Below are positions 1 to 6,255 of a stretch of DNA of 9,652 bases, one piece after another. The notes beneath the pieces were generated by a model. It saw nothing but the letters and a program-made list of their open reading frames with translations, did not search any database and was not told the origin of the DNA. The stretch lies in assembly GCA_011322515.1 (NCBI GenBank), contig DRMS01000215.1:1-9652 (forward strand), given 5' to 3'. Numbering within the stretch: the first letter of the stretch is position 1; each line of letters begins with the position of its first letter. This stretch comes from Leucothrix mucor. Lineage in GTDB: Bacteria > Pseudomonadota > Gammaproteobacteria > Thiotrichales > Thiotrichaceae. A program made the translations under genes and the position numbers.

Positions 1-915
1 AGCAGTAACACATATATCGGTAAAAACAGAACCTGTTTCTACTGCGGCAAGTTGATCTTTATCACCCAATAAAATAATGCTCGCTTGTGGGGGAATCGCC
101 TCAAATAGTTTGGTCATTAGGGCAAGGTCTATCATTGATGCTTCATCAATAATTACAATATCAGTTGCTAGGTGATTGTTTTTATTGAAGCGAAATTCAG
201 TGCTATTGGGGATATAGCCTAGCAAGCGATGCAACGTGCTGGATTCTTGTGGGAATTGTTGTTTAATTTCATCACTGAGTTTATCACCCTCGCGTTCGAT
301 AGACTCAAGGATGGATTCACTCATACGCATAGCCGCTTTACCTGTTGGAGCCGCTAGAGAAAAGCGCAGTGGTTGCTGGCTAGAAAGTTGGTGTTGCTCA
401 ATGAGCAAGGCGAGAATACGGGTAATGGTGGTGGTTTTCCCCGTGCCAGGACCACCAGAGATAATCAAAAAACGTGAAATAAGCGCTAGAGCAGCCGCCG
501 TTTGTTGCCAATTGGTTTCATCGCTCTTATTATCTTGGACAAAATAATGCGCTAGGCGCTGTTTTATCCACTCTCTCTGTTGATCTTTCTCAGCAACAAA
601 GGATAAACGCGCACTAATTTGATCCGCAAGGCGCTGTTGATAAGCCCAATAGCGGCGCAGATAAATATAATGATTATCCAGTGTGAGTGGAGTGTACTCT
701 TCGCCTGTACCAACCACCTTATTAGCCAATAATTCCTCACTCAGTGTAGTATCACAGGCTAAAGCAATACGCCCCTCACGAGTTTGCTTACTGATGTCTA
801 AGGCTATTTTTCTTAGTGGTTTATTTTTTTTCTTGTTGAGTTGTTCCAATAAATTAGCTAATTGATAATCTAAAACATCGTATTCTGGTGTTTCTGTTGC
901 TGGGGTAGTCTTCAT
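1..915 (-). CDS. recD: Exodeoxyribonuclease V alpha subunit RecD, N-terminal 305 residues (partial)
   Basis: RecD is the 5'-3' helicase subunit of RecBCD, which processes double-strand DNA ends. The visible part has the RecD1 N-terminal domain (about residues 1-130) followed by the first motor domain. The Walker A loop GGPGTGKTTT is at residues 154-163, LAAPTGKAA follows, the Walker B core IIDEASMID has its DE pair at 257-258, and LLGDKDQLA lies near the window edge. The conserved 'STLHRLLG' segment is also present. The C-terminal helicase motifs and the stop lie outside the window. The start is the ATG at 913-915; I see no strong Shine-Dalgarno sequence before it. Upstream on this strand there is only an intergenic gap and then the divergent folB-folK, so recB is not directly upstream as it is in enterobacteria. 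Identity is secure; partnership with a RecB encoded elsewhere is inferred. Confidence 0.94.
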   Translation of the reverse strand, partial: MKTTPATETPEYDVLDYQLANLLEQLNKKKNKPLRKIALDISKQTREGRIALACDTTLSEELLANKVVGTGEEYTPLTLDNHYIYLRRYWAYQQRLADQISARLSFVAEKDQQREWIKQRLAHYFVQDNKSDETNWQQTAAALALISRFLIISGGPGTGKTTTITRILALLIEQHQLSSQQPLRFSLAAPTGKAAMRMSESILESIEREGDKLSDEIKQQFPQESSTLHRLLGYIPNSTEFRFNKNNHLATDIVIIDEASMIDLALMTKLFEAIPPQASIILLGDKDQLAAVETGSVFTDICVTA

Positions 916-1026
916 TTATTGAATTGTACATGATAACGGGACAACACCTCTAGTTTTGAGCAAGAACAAATATATTTTTACAATGCAGAATTACACTGAA
1001 AAGTTGGCAGAGTAGCATTTTCAGTA

Positions 1027-1043
1027 TGTCCCATCTTAAATTG
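1027..1043. repeat. Possible solo end of a family A repeat element
   Basis: TGTCCCATCTTAAATTG matches the right inverted end of the element at 9357-9548 (TGTCCCATGTTAAATTG) at 16 of 17 positions, but the outer GGTAGCC is missing. A CGGGACAA at 937-944 could be a decayed left end. I read it as a degraded remnant in the recD/folB gap (916-1138), which otherwise shows nothing I can name. Confidence 0.35.
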
Positions 1044-1138
1044 AAATCATCAAAATCAATAACTTATGGCGAATATGTTTCACTTATCCGCATGACATTG
1101 ATAGAATGGTGTTACTCAACAAAACAGGGTGGATTACC

Positions 1139-1231
1139 ATGCAAATAACACCAGAGGTAACTAAAAGATTTTGGTTTGATCAATCTCAAAATAAAGTTAG
1201 TTACAGCAATACAGTGATTAATAAAAAATGA
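1139..1231 (+). CDS. Possible 30-residue leader ORF translationally coupled to folB-folK
   Basis: This short ORF begins MQITPEVTKRFWFD and ends NTVINKK. It has a good Shine-Dalgarno sequence, AGGGTGGA at 1126-1133, five bases before its ATG. Its TGA stop (1229-1231) overlaps the ATG of folB-folK (1228-1230) as ATGA, while folB-folK itself has no convincing ribosome site and a stop codon immediately upstream in its own frame. This arrangement is typical of translational coupling. A weak promoter candidate (TTTCAC, 18-base spacer, TAGAAT at 1102-1107) lies upstream. The peptide matches no family I recognise and it is short enough to be chance; the ribosome site and the overlap are the only evidence. 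Confidence 0.42.
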   Translation: MQITPEVTKRFWFDQSQNKVSYSNTVINKK

Positions 1232-2064
1232 ACACAGACATTGTTTATGTACGTGATTTACAAGTAGCCGCTTTAATTGGCATCTATGACTGGGAACGGC
1301 AAATACGCCAGATGATTAATATTGATCTGGAAATGGGCTGGGATAATCGCAAGGCAGCCGCTAGTGATGATATTAAGCACACATTAAATTATAAAGCCGC
1401 CTCTAAAATGGTGGTGGAGCTAGTTAAAAATAGTGAATATCAATTGGTAGAGACCTTAGCTGAGCGTATTGCAGCGTTATTGCTAGAAAAAATGCAGATC
1501 CCTTGGGTAAAGGTAACATTAGGTAAGCCTAAAGCAGTGAGTGGCTCGCGTGAGGTCGGGGTGATTATTACCCGCAAACGCAAAGCACAGGTATATCTGG
1601 ATATTGGTAGTAATATCGACCGCAAACGTAATATTCATTCTTGTATGCAACAGTTAAGATTAGAATTTCCTGATGTTGTTTTTTCCCGCGCTTATGAATC
1701 AGAGGCAGCAGGGTTTGAGGGCGATTCTTTTATTAACCTTTCTGCTAGTTTGCAAACGGATAAATCTTATCAAGAAATGTTACGTTATTTAAAACGCTTA
1801 GAAACAGACCATGCGCGTCAACGTAGCGGGGTTAAATTTAGCTCACGAACATTGGATGTGGATATTTTATTTTATAATGATTTGATCTTACAGCCTGAGA
1901 TTGATTTACCGCGCGCAGAGGTTACTAAATACCCCTTTGTATTGTATCCATTGGCTGAGATAGCGGCTGATTTTATTCATCCTGAGCTTGGTTTAAGTAT
2001 TGCTGAATTGGCAAAAAAGTCGAAATTAGATCAAAATATATTACAGGAAATTAAGCTCTATTGA
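1228..2064 (+). CDS. folBK: Bifunctional dihydroneopterin aldolase / HPPK (FolB-FolK fusion)
   Basis: One 278-residue chain joins two consecutive enzymes of tetrahydrofolate synthesis in the cytoplasm. Residues 1-117 are FolB, which cleaves 7,8-dihydroneopterin to 6-hydroxymethyl-dihydropterin. GIYDWE carries Glu23, and the LGKPKAV segment carries Lys100, the positions of the family's catalytic Glu and Lys. Residues about 121-278 are FolK (HPPK), which pyrophosphorylates that product using ATP. It has the VYLDIGSN start, the GFEGDSFIN loop and the RTLDVDIL metal-binding motif with Asp210 and Asp212. The residues before that motif are FSS where WGP is usual, a deviation in an otherwise normal HPPK. 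The start is fixed by an in-frame TAA at 1222-1224. The stop TGA falls inside the 8-bp target duplication of the repeat that follows, so the gene ends exactly at an insertion site. Separate folB and folK genes are the more common state in gammaproteobacteria. Confidence 0.95.
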   Translation: MNTDIVYVRDLQVAALIGIYDWERQIRQMINIDLEMGWDNRKAAASDDIKHTLNYKAASKMVVELVKNSEYQLVETLAERIAALLLEKMQIPWVKVTLGKPKAVSGSREVGVIITRKRKAQVYLDIGSNIDRKRNIHSCMQQLRLEFPDVVFSRAYESEAAGFEGDSFINLSASLQTDKSYQEMLRYLKRLETDHARQRSGVKFSSRTLDVDILFYNDLILQPEIDLPRAEVTKYPFVLYPLAEIAADFIHPELGLSIAELAKKSKLDQNILQEIKLY

Positions 2065-2237
2065 GGCTACCAGTTTAAGGCGGGACAGTTCATGTTTCTG
2101 CTATTCGTCCGCATCCGCACCCTTCGACAAGCTCAGGAAGCGGTGTCCTGAGTCTACCGAAGGGCTAGCTCCCTGAGCTTGTCGAAGGGTGCGGGTTTTT
2201 GCTATGACGTTACTTGTCCTGCCTTAAATTGGTAGCC
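2065..2237 (+). mobile_element. Family A MITE-like element, copy A1 (173 bp), perfect 8-bp TSD
   Basis: The element starts GGCTACCAGTTTAAGG and ends with the inverted CCTTAAATTGGTAGCC. It is flanked by the direct repeat TCTATTGA (2057-2064 and 2238-2245), a perfect 8-bp target duplication. The interior is a long hairpin made of the palindromic unit CCCTTCGACAAGCTCAGG and its complement, with a third variant (CCTGAGTCTACCGAAGGG) in the loop. No ORF is present, so mobility would need a transposase supplied in trans. Its interior orientation is opposite to that of copies A2 and A3. The left duplication contains the folB-folK stop codon, and the right one lies in the left arm of repeat B1. Confidence 0.9.
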
Positions 2238-2392
2238 TCTATTGACATTTGATGATTATCTTCTCTTCTAGGTGCTTTTTCCTTCTCTCTGTGTTAAAAA
2301 CTAACCGCGTAGCCCTGCTATGCGCCTGTTTTTTGCCTTAATAAAAGCAAAGAATCGACTAAGAAGTGAAGGTATAGCCAAATGTCAACAGA
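2238..2392 (+). repeat. Family B hairpin repeat, copy B1 (about 155 bp)
   Basis: This is an imperfect long palindrome. The left arm TCTATTGACATTTG faces the right arm CAAATGTCAACAGA, and the centre CGCGTAGccctgCTATGCGCC matches the centre of copies B2 and B3. If A1 and one target duplication are removed, the left arm runs back into the last codons of folB-folK (from about 2052), giving 16 of 19 positions complementary. No ORF is seen. The rest of the gap to 2472 shows nothing further. Confidence 0.65.
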
Positions 2393-2472
2393 ACCTAGTA
2401 TTTAGGAATGAGGAAACTAAAGAGCTGAAATAATTTTATTCTATAGGAGATCAGTGAAGCGGCTAAAGATGC

Positions 2473-2871
2473 CTAGTTTTTACTATTAATTACCTTGAGT
2501 GCTTTCTCTAGTAGTACAACAAATTCTTTTAGCGCATTACTCTTTTTGCTATTAGGTCGCTTTTTCTTAACAATTACTTCAATTTCTTTATCAACAAAGC
2601 TCAGCATCTCTCTGTTTTTATTATTTTTAAATAACCACCGCTTTACCACTGATAGTGTGTATTTTTGTGATAAGTGAAAGATTATGGCAGCAAAGGTTGC
2701 TAGGCTGATTGCTGCTACCATTTGCTCTTTAAGTAAACAGTAAATGGAAATAGAGTACAGTATAATAACTAAAACAATTAAAAAGATATTTGTGATTTGC
2801 AGGTATTGTAATAGCAATTGTAACTGCGGTTGAAGCTTAAGAATTTGTTGTCGGTTCATGTGTTTTTTCAT
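2473..2871 (-). CDS. Small two-helix membrane protein of unknown function
   Basis: The 132-residue product belongs to no family I recognise. After a polar N-terminus come two hydrophobic stretches, about residues 28-47 (IFLIVLVIILYSISIYCLL) and 52-68 (MVAAISLATFAAIIFHL), joined by a short KEQ turn. They are best read as a transmembrane hairpin. The remaining 60 residues are strongly basic (WLFKNNKNR, VKKKRPNSKKS) and end in a predicted helix (LKEFVVLLEKALKVI). By the positive-inside rule this tail should be cytoplasmic. The first ATG (2869-2871) has no clear Shine-Dalgarno sequence; a second ATG four codons in is an equal candidate. An in-frame stop upstream excludes a longer form. The gene stands alone between repeat islands, so context offers no functional hint. 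Confidence 0.6.
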   Translation of the reverse strand: MKKHMNRQQILKLQPQLQLLLQYLQITNIFLIVLVIILYSISIYCLLKEQMVAAISLATFAAIIFHLSQKYTLSVVKRWLFKNNKNREMLSFVDKEIEVIVKKKRPNSKKSNALKEFVVLLEKALKVINSKN

Positions 2872-2883
2872 TATATATAGTTT

Positions 2884-2906
2884 ATTGAGCCCTAATATTG
2901 CTCAAT
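2884..2906 (-). promoter_or_regulatory. Inverted repeat just upstream of the membrane-protein gene
   Basis: ATTGAGC (2884-2890) and GCTCAAT (2900-2906) form a perfect 7-bp inverted repeat with a 9-base spacer, 13 bases before the ATG at 2871. It could be an operator or a leader stem-loop. A TATA-rich stretch overlaps the start codon, but I could not settle on a promoter. Confidence 0.3.
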
Positions 2907-2952
2907 TACGCATCAAAAGATTATTGTATTTAAGTCAGAAGATACAATAAGG

Positions 2953-3120
2953 GGCTACCAACTTAAGGTGGGACAAGTAACGTCATAGCAAACAACCCGC
3001 ACCCTTCGCAAGCTCAGAGAGCTAGCCCTTCGGTAGACTCAGGACACCGCTTCCTGAGCTTGTCGAAGGGTGCGGGTGAATAGGCAGAAACATTAACTGT
3101 CCCGCCTTAAACTGGTAGCC
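2953..3120 (-). mobile_element. Family A MITE-like element, copy A2 (168 bp), perfect 8-bp TSD
   Basis: The ends are GGCTACCAACTTAAGG and CCTTAAACTGGTAGCC. The flanking direct repeat CAATAAGG (2945-2952 and 3121-3128) is a perfect 8-bp target duplication, so this insertion is recent. The interior is the same CCCTTCG...CTCAGG hairpin as in A1 but inverted relative to it. One repeat unit lacks an A (CCCTTCGCAAGCTCAG). The target was the left edge of repeat B2, whose first bases (AAGG) are part of the duplication. Confidence 0.9.
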
Positions 3121-3126
3121 CAATAA

Positions 3127-3284
3127 GGAAGTTCCAAGTAATGATTTTACCCATCTTACTTGCTCTTTTGCTCCTGCTTGAATCATCTCAATCGTTGCGT
3201 AGAGCAACTATGCGCCTCTTGAGATGCTCCAATCAGGAACAAAAAATCAGCGCAGTATAGGTAAATTCACTACTTGGAACTTCC
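3127..3284 (+). repeat. Family B hairpin repeat, copy B2 (158 bp)
   Basis: The left arm starts GGAAGTTCCAAGTAATGA and the right arm ends TCACTACTTGGAACTTCC. They are complementary over about 28 bases with three differences. The centre GTTGCGTAGAGCAACTATGC is shared almost exactly with B3, together with flanking words such as CTTGCT and CAATC. TAA stands directly outside both ends (3124-3126 and 3285-3287), which may be a 3-bp target duplication. It has no coding potential. Confidence 0.72.
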
Positions 3285-3354
3285 TAAATCTAACATTTGC
3301 TTGTACCCCCCCCAAAAATGGGAGCGTAGCAATTTATTTTCTGATCTTCTGCGT

Positions 3355-3416
3355 TATTATTGCACTCTAAAGGCATTTCCTATGGACTACGTAGCCTACT
3401 ATGCAACTCAATAATA
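3355..3416 (+). repeat. Core-only relative of the family B hairpin (B4)
   Basis: TATTATTG (3355-3362) and CAATAATA (3409-3416) bracket a centre, ACTACGTAGCCTACTATGC, that resembles the family B core (CGTAGCC...CTATGC, closest to B1). The arms are short and the rest of the element is not recognisable, so this is either an eroded or a minimal member. Just upstream is a C8A5 tract (3306-3318). The gap 2872-3502 is otherwise filled by A2 and B2. Confidence 0.4.
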
Positions 3417-3502
3417 CCTTGAAGCTTAAAAAATATCCTATGCAAATTTTGTTAGATTTATTATGTCCACCTACTTATAAATTTCAGGGCTAATGTATTT
3501 TT

Positions 3503-4252
3503 ATGCAAAATTTTCTATTTAAATTTTTTCCAGTAAATCGCACAGGGTGCGACTTTGTGGTAGGCGATATACATGGGATGTTTAATAGTCTGGAGGAGTT
3601 GTTGGAAAAAATCTCCTTCAATCCAAACCGAGACAGAGTATTTTCAGTTGGTGATTTAATAGACCGTGGTGACCAATCGCATCGAGTGCTTGAGTTTCTT
3701 AACAAACCTTGGTTCTTTTCTGTTATGGGAAATCATGAAAGCATGTTGCTTGACTCAAGAGTATCCGCACATACTTTGCATAATTGGACAAAATATAATG
3801 GCGGTGCTTGGTGGAAGAAACTTTCTAAAAAAGCGCAAGATGAAATTCATCATAAAATTTCTAAATTGCCTTATTTATTTGAAATTGAAACAGCAATAGG
3901 AAGTATTGCTGTTGCGCATGCTGATATTCCTACAGAAAAGCATTGGTCTGATATTGTGAGGACAATATCAACAGATGATGACCTTAAAAGTTATGTTTTA
4001 TGGTCACGCCAACGCCATAAAAATATGCGTAGAACAAATTCGACATCCCCTATAGAGGGGATTAAGCTAGCGGTAATGGGGCATACGCCACATAAAGAAC
4101 CATTACGCAGAGAAAATGTTTTTTATATTGATACAGGCGCAACTTATACTAATGACAGGAATCTAGGGTGCCTGACTTTATTGCAGATACACCCAACACT
4201 GAAAGTTCACCAGCATTCAACCTATACTGATGATCTTCAGTGTCTGATTTAA
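3503..4252 (+). CDS. Lambda-type serine/threonine protein phosphatase (metallophosphoesterase)
   Basis: The 249-residue protein has the complete metallophosphoesterase signature in order: GDIHG (21-25), GDLIDRG (50-56), GNHE (76-79), the His of AHAD (139) and GHT (193-195). These supply the Asp, His and Asn ligands of a di-metal (usually Mn) centre and the catalytic His. The spacing, the NGGAWW segment near residue 100 and the YIDTGA near the C-terminus resemble bacteriophage lambda phosphatase and bacterial PrpA/PrpB. These hydrolyse phosphoserine, phosphothreonine and often phosphotyrosine. There is no signal peptide or membrane segment, so it is cytosolic. The only Shine-Dalgarno candidate (AGGG, 3486-3489) is 13 bases from this ATG and better placed for an out-of-frame nonapeptide ORF at 3493-3522 that overlaps the start. 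The gene stands alone behind a repeat island, and its substrate cannot be inferred. PrpA versus PrpB is undecided. Confidence 0.9.
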   Translation: MQNFLFKFFPVNRTGCDFVVGDIHGMFNSLEELLEKISFNPNRDRVFSVGDLIDRGDQSHRVLEFLNKPWFFSVMGNHESMLLDSRVSAHTLHNWTKYNGGAWWKKLSKKAQDEIHHKISKLPYLFEIETAIGSIAVAHADIPTEKHWSDIVRTISTDDDLKSYVLWSRQRHKNMRRTNSTSPIEGIKLAVMGHTPHKEPLRRENVFYIDTGATYTNDRNLGCLTLLQIHPTLKVHQHSTYTDDLQCLI

Positions 4253-4257
4253 CTAAA

Positions 4258-4764
4258 TTATTGATATTGATGCTTTGAGTTGGTTGATATACTAGCGTGG
4301 GGAGGAAACATATTAGCAATACGGCTAGCAGTGGTGTCTTGACGCTGTGATATCTGGAGTACCTCAGGACGGCTAACAAATTCCGAAAGGGAAATCCCAT
4401 TCAAAAATTCAAATAATCGATCACTCAAATCAGCCCATAGCTTATGAGTTAAGCATTTATTACCGCCATTACAGTCTTTATTGCCTTTGCATTTAGTGCT
4501 ATCGAGTGAATCATCCACTGCAAAAATTATATCTGCAACACTGATCTGGTAAGACGGTTTTCCAAGTCGATAGCCACCTCCTGGTCCGCGCACTCCTTCT
4601 ACAAGACCTGCCTTACGTAGCTTTGCAAATAATTGTTCTAAATACGAAAGAGATATCCCTTGGCAATGAGATATATCAGACAATGTTACAGGTTTTTCCC
4701 GATCATGGATTGCTAAATCCATCATTGCCGTTACGGCATAACGGCTTTTTGTTGATAGTTTCAT
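4258..4764 (-). CDS. iscR: Rrf2-family Fe-S cluster regulator IscR
   Basis: IscR senses Fe-S status by carrying a [2Fe-2S] cluster, and it represses or activates Fe-S assembly genes. The winged-helix DNA-binding part reads LSTKSRYAVTAMMDLA, then GISLSYLEQLFAKLRKAGLV and VRGPGGGYRLGK. The cluster loop is intact. From the ATG at 4762-4764 the ligands are Cys92, Cys98, Cys104 and His107, exactly the E. coli numbering, which is why I prefer this start to the ATG two codons earlier (4770). The C-terminal tail differs from E. coli. No iscSUA genes follow; the gene instead converges on the phosphatase gene with five bases between stops, so it is an orphan here. Upstream on the same strand are yffB and prmC. 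A promoter with an IscR-like box lies about 210 bases upstream, implying autorepression and a long leader. A lone half-site, ATAACCGACC, lies at 4791-4800. Confidence 0.93.
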   Translation of the reverse strand: MKLSTKSRYAVTAMMDLAIHDREKPVTLSDISHCQGISLSYLEQLFAKLRKAGLVEGVRGPGGGYRLGKPSYQISVADIIFAVDDSLDSTKCKGNKDCNGGNKCLTHKLWADLSDRLFEFLNGISLSEFVSRPEVLQISQRQDTTASRIANMFPPHASISTNSKHQYQ

Positions 4765-4960
4765 TTTCATTTTTCCGATATTTGGAAGAGGGTCGGTTAT
4801 ATTTAACTCTGCTGAGATATTTTATCTATAAATAGAAGGACATAATGAACCTAACATTCTGCTGGTTTATTGTGTGAGATTTATTCTGACTTTCTACTTA
4901 CGATTATTTGCAGGAGTTAGATGTCATAAATTTCTTTTGGGGAAGTATTATGCGACGAAA

Positions 4961-4985
4961 ATAACCGACTGGTTTAGTAGGTAGT
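4961..4985 (-). promoter_or_regulatory. Type 1 IscR-binding site (predicted autoregulatory operator)
   Basis: On the plus strand the site reads ATAACCGACTGGTTTAGTAG and continues GTAGT. It matches the known Type 1 IscR consensus (ATAsYYGACTrwwwYAGTCrrsTAT) strongly in the left half and through the TAGT-GG of the right half. It overlaps the -10 hexamer and predicted start point of the iscR promoter, the expected place for repression by cluster-loaded IscR. Confidence 0.78.
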
Positions 4986-5011
4986 ATTAAAAAACCTAGT
5001 GTATTAGTCAA
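4983..5011 (-). promoter_or_regulatory. Sigma-70 promoter of iscR
   Basis: On the minus strand TTGACT (5006-5011) and AATACT (4983-4988) are separated by exactly 17 bases. Transcription would start near 4976, giving a leader of about 210 nucleotides before the iscR ATG. The promoter sits 30 bp past the yffB stop, so iscR can be expressed independently of prmC-yffB, although no terminator is visible between them. Confidence 0.75.
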
Positions 5012-5040
5012 GATTTATTATAACCTCCTACTTAACAATC

Positions 5041-5394
5041 TCAGTTGCTAGTTACAAATGCTTCATCATATTGCTTTTCAGAAAATCCAACCATCACCCT
5101 ATCTGCCATTTCTAGCACAGGGCGCTTGATAATTGTTGGCTGATCTTCCATTACGACTAAGGCAAGGATTTCATCCATATTTTTTTTGGTCTCATCAGGC
5201 AGATTCCGCCATGTAGTACTGCGCTTATTGAGTAGTTTTTCCCAGCCTAGCTCTTTAACCCATGCACGCAATTGGATTTCATTAATACCATCTATTCTAA
5301 AATCATGAAATATATAGTCAATATTATGAGACTCTAGATATTTTCGGGCTTTTTTGATGGTGTCGCAGTTTTTTATGCCGTACATAATAATCAT
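5041..5394 (-). CDS. yffB: ArsC/Spx-family protein YffB
   Basis: The 117-residue protein has the thioredoxin-like ArsC fold of the YffB group: YGIKNCDTIKKARKYLE with Cys10 at the active position, HDFRIDG, LGWEKLLNKRSTTWRNL, and IIKRPVLE carrying the conserved Arg. It reads closely like E. coli YffB, which is annotated as ArsC-like. Its physiological reaction is not established in the family; a glutathione-linked reductase is the usual suggestion, and arsenate reduction should not be assumed. The length is normal. The ATG (5392-5394) overlaps the prmC stop as ATGA, so the two are co-transcribed and probably translationally coupled. A second in-frame ATG three codons in is possible. iscR lies 277 bp downstream with its own promoter. 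Confidence 0.9.
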   Translation of the reverse strand: MIIMYGIKNCDTIKKARKYLESHNIDYIFHDFRIDGINEIQLRAWVKELGWEKLLNKRSTTWRNLPDETKKNMDEILALVVMEDQPTIIKRPVLEMADRVMVGFSEKQYDEAFVTSN

Positions 5395-6227
5395 ATTTTT
5401 CTTCCCATGCTTAATCGGTTATTTTTACTATAATCTTTAATACAAACAGTCTGTTGCAAACCTATATTTTTCATTAGTGTTGGCACAATATCACCTTGGT
5501 CATAACCATGTTCAATAAGTATCCATGCACCATCACGCATATAATCTAGGGCAGACTCCAAAATCGTATTAATATCATCCAGCCCAGTTTCACCTGCTAC
5601 TAACGCCTGTAGTGGCTCATAGCGTATACCTTGTTGCAAATGAGGATCCTTTGATTTGATATAGGGTGGATTGGAAACAATCAGATCAAATTGCTCTGCA
5701 ACTATGTCTGCAAACCAATCAGACTGTATAAAATTTACTGAGTTAATACTATTTTTGTGTGCATTTTGCTTAGCAATAGTTAGTGCTTTCTCGGAGTAAT
5801 CACCTGCCATTACCAGCGCATCCGCTCTTTCGCTAGCGATTGACAAGGCAATCGCGCCTGTACCCGTCCCTAAATCAAGTATTTTAGGTGCTATTATTGA
5901 TTGGATTTTTTCTAATGCTATCTCAACTAATAATTCCGTCTCAGGTCTGGGGATTAGCACATCCTCTGTGACAATTAAATCCAAAGACCAGAACTCTTTA
6001 TGTCCTAACAGATACGCCACAGGATAATCTGTTAATCGTTTTTTAATAAGTCGTTGAAAAGCTTCTAGTGTTGATTCTTTAAGCTGTTTCTCAGCCCATG
6101 CGTAGAGATAACTTTGCTCTTTATTGAGGCAATGTCCTAATAGCAACTCAGCATCCAGTTGTGGGCTGTCTGATACTGTTGCTAACTGTTTGCTGGCTTG
6201 TTTGAGTAGGGATTGAATAGTCGTCAT
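5391..6227 (-). CDS. prmC: Release factor glutamine methyltransferase PrmC
   Basis: PrmC methylates the glutamine of the GGQ motif in peptide release factors RF1 and RF2, using S-adenosylmethionine. The N-terminal helical domain is followed by FWSLDLIVTEDVLIPRPETE (residues 79-98), the SAM-binding loop ILDLGTGTGAIAL (116-128), and NPPY at 186-189, which holds the substrate glutamine, then DPHLQQG. I chose the ATG at 6225-6227, which gives 278 residues, close to E. coli's 277. A GTG at 6264-6266 would add 13 residues with no family counterpart and would start inside repeat B3. Neither start has a strong ribosome site. Usually prmC follows prfA; here the upstream neighbour is repeat B3 and an unrelated exported-protein gene, so that link is broken or absent locally. 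Confidence 0.95.
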   Translation of the reverse strand: MTTIQSLLKQASKQLATVSDSPQLDAELLLGHCLNKEQSYLYAWAEKQLKESTLEAFQRLIKKRLTDYPVAYLLGHKEFWSLDLIVTEDVLIPRPETELLVEIALEKIQSIIAPKILDLGTGTGAIALSIASERADALVMAGDYSEKALTIAKQNAHKNSINSVNFIQSDWFADIVAEQFDLIVSNPPYIKSKDPHLQQGIRYEPLQALVAGETGLDDINTILESALDYMRDGAWILIEHGYDQGDIVPTLMKNIGLQQTVCIKDYSKNNRLSMGRKI

Positions 6228-6255
6228 TGTAATACAGTGTGCCTGTGGATTATAA

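Noticed and set aside
236..547. 103-codon open frame on the plus strand
   Set aside because: Antisense to the Walker A region of recD; low-complexity serine-rich peptide.
2065..3120. CRISPR-like repeated units
   Set aside because: The CCCTTCG...CTCAGG repeats are inverted pairs within bounded elements, not regularly spaced direct repeats with unique spacers, and no cas genes are present.
3022..3207. Short minus-strand open frame across A2 and B2
   Set aside because: Its sequence is made of repeat element DNA and ends in the hairpin unit; no ribosome site.
4911..4960. Two tiny plus-strand ORFs with good ribosome sites (AGGAGTTAGATGTCATAA and GGGGAAG before ATGCGACGAAAATAA)
   Set aside because: They encode two and four residues, face away from any gene on that strand, and overlap the iscR leader; most likely chance.
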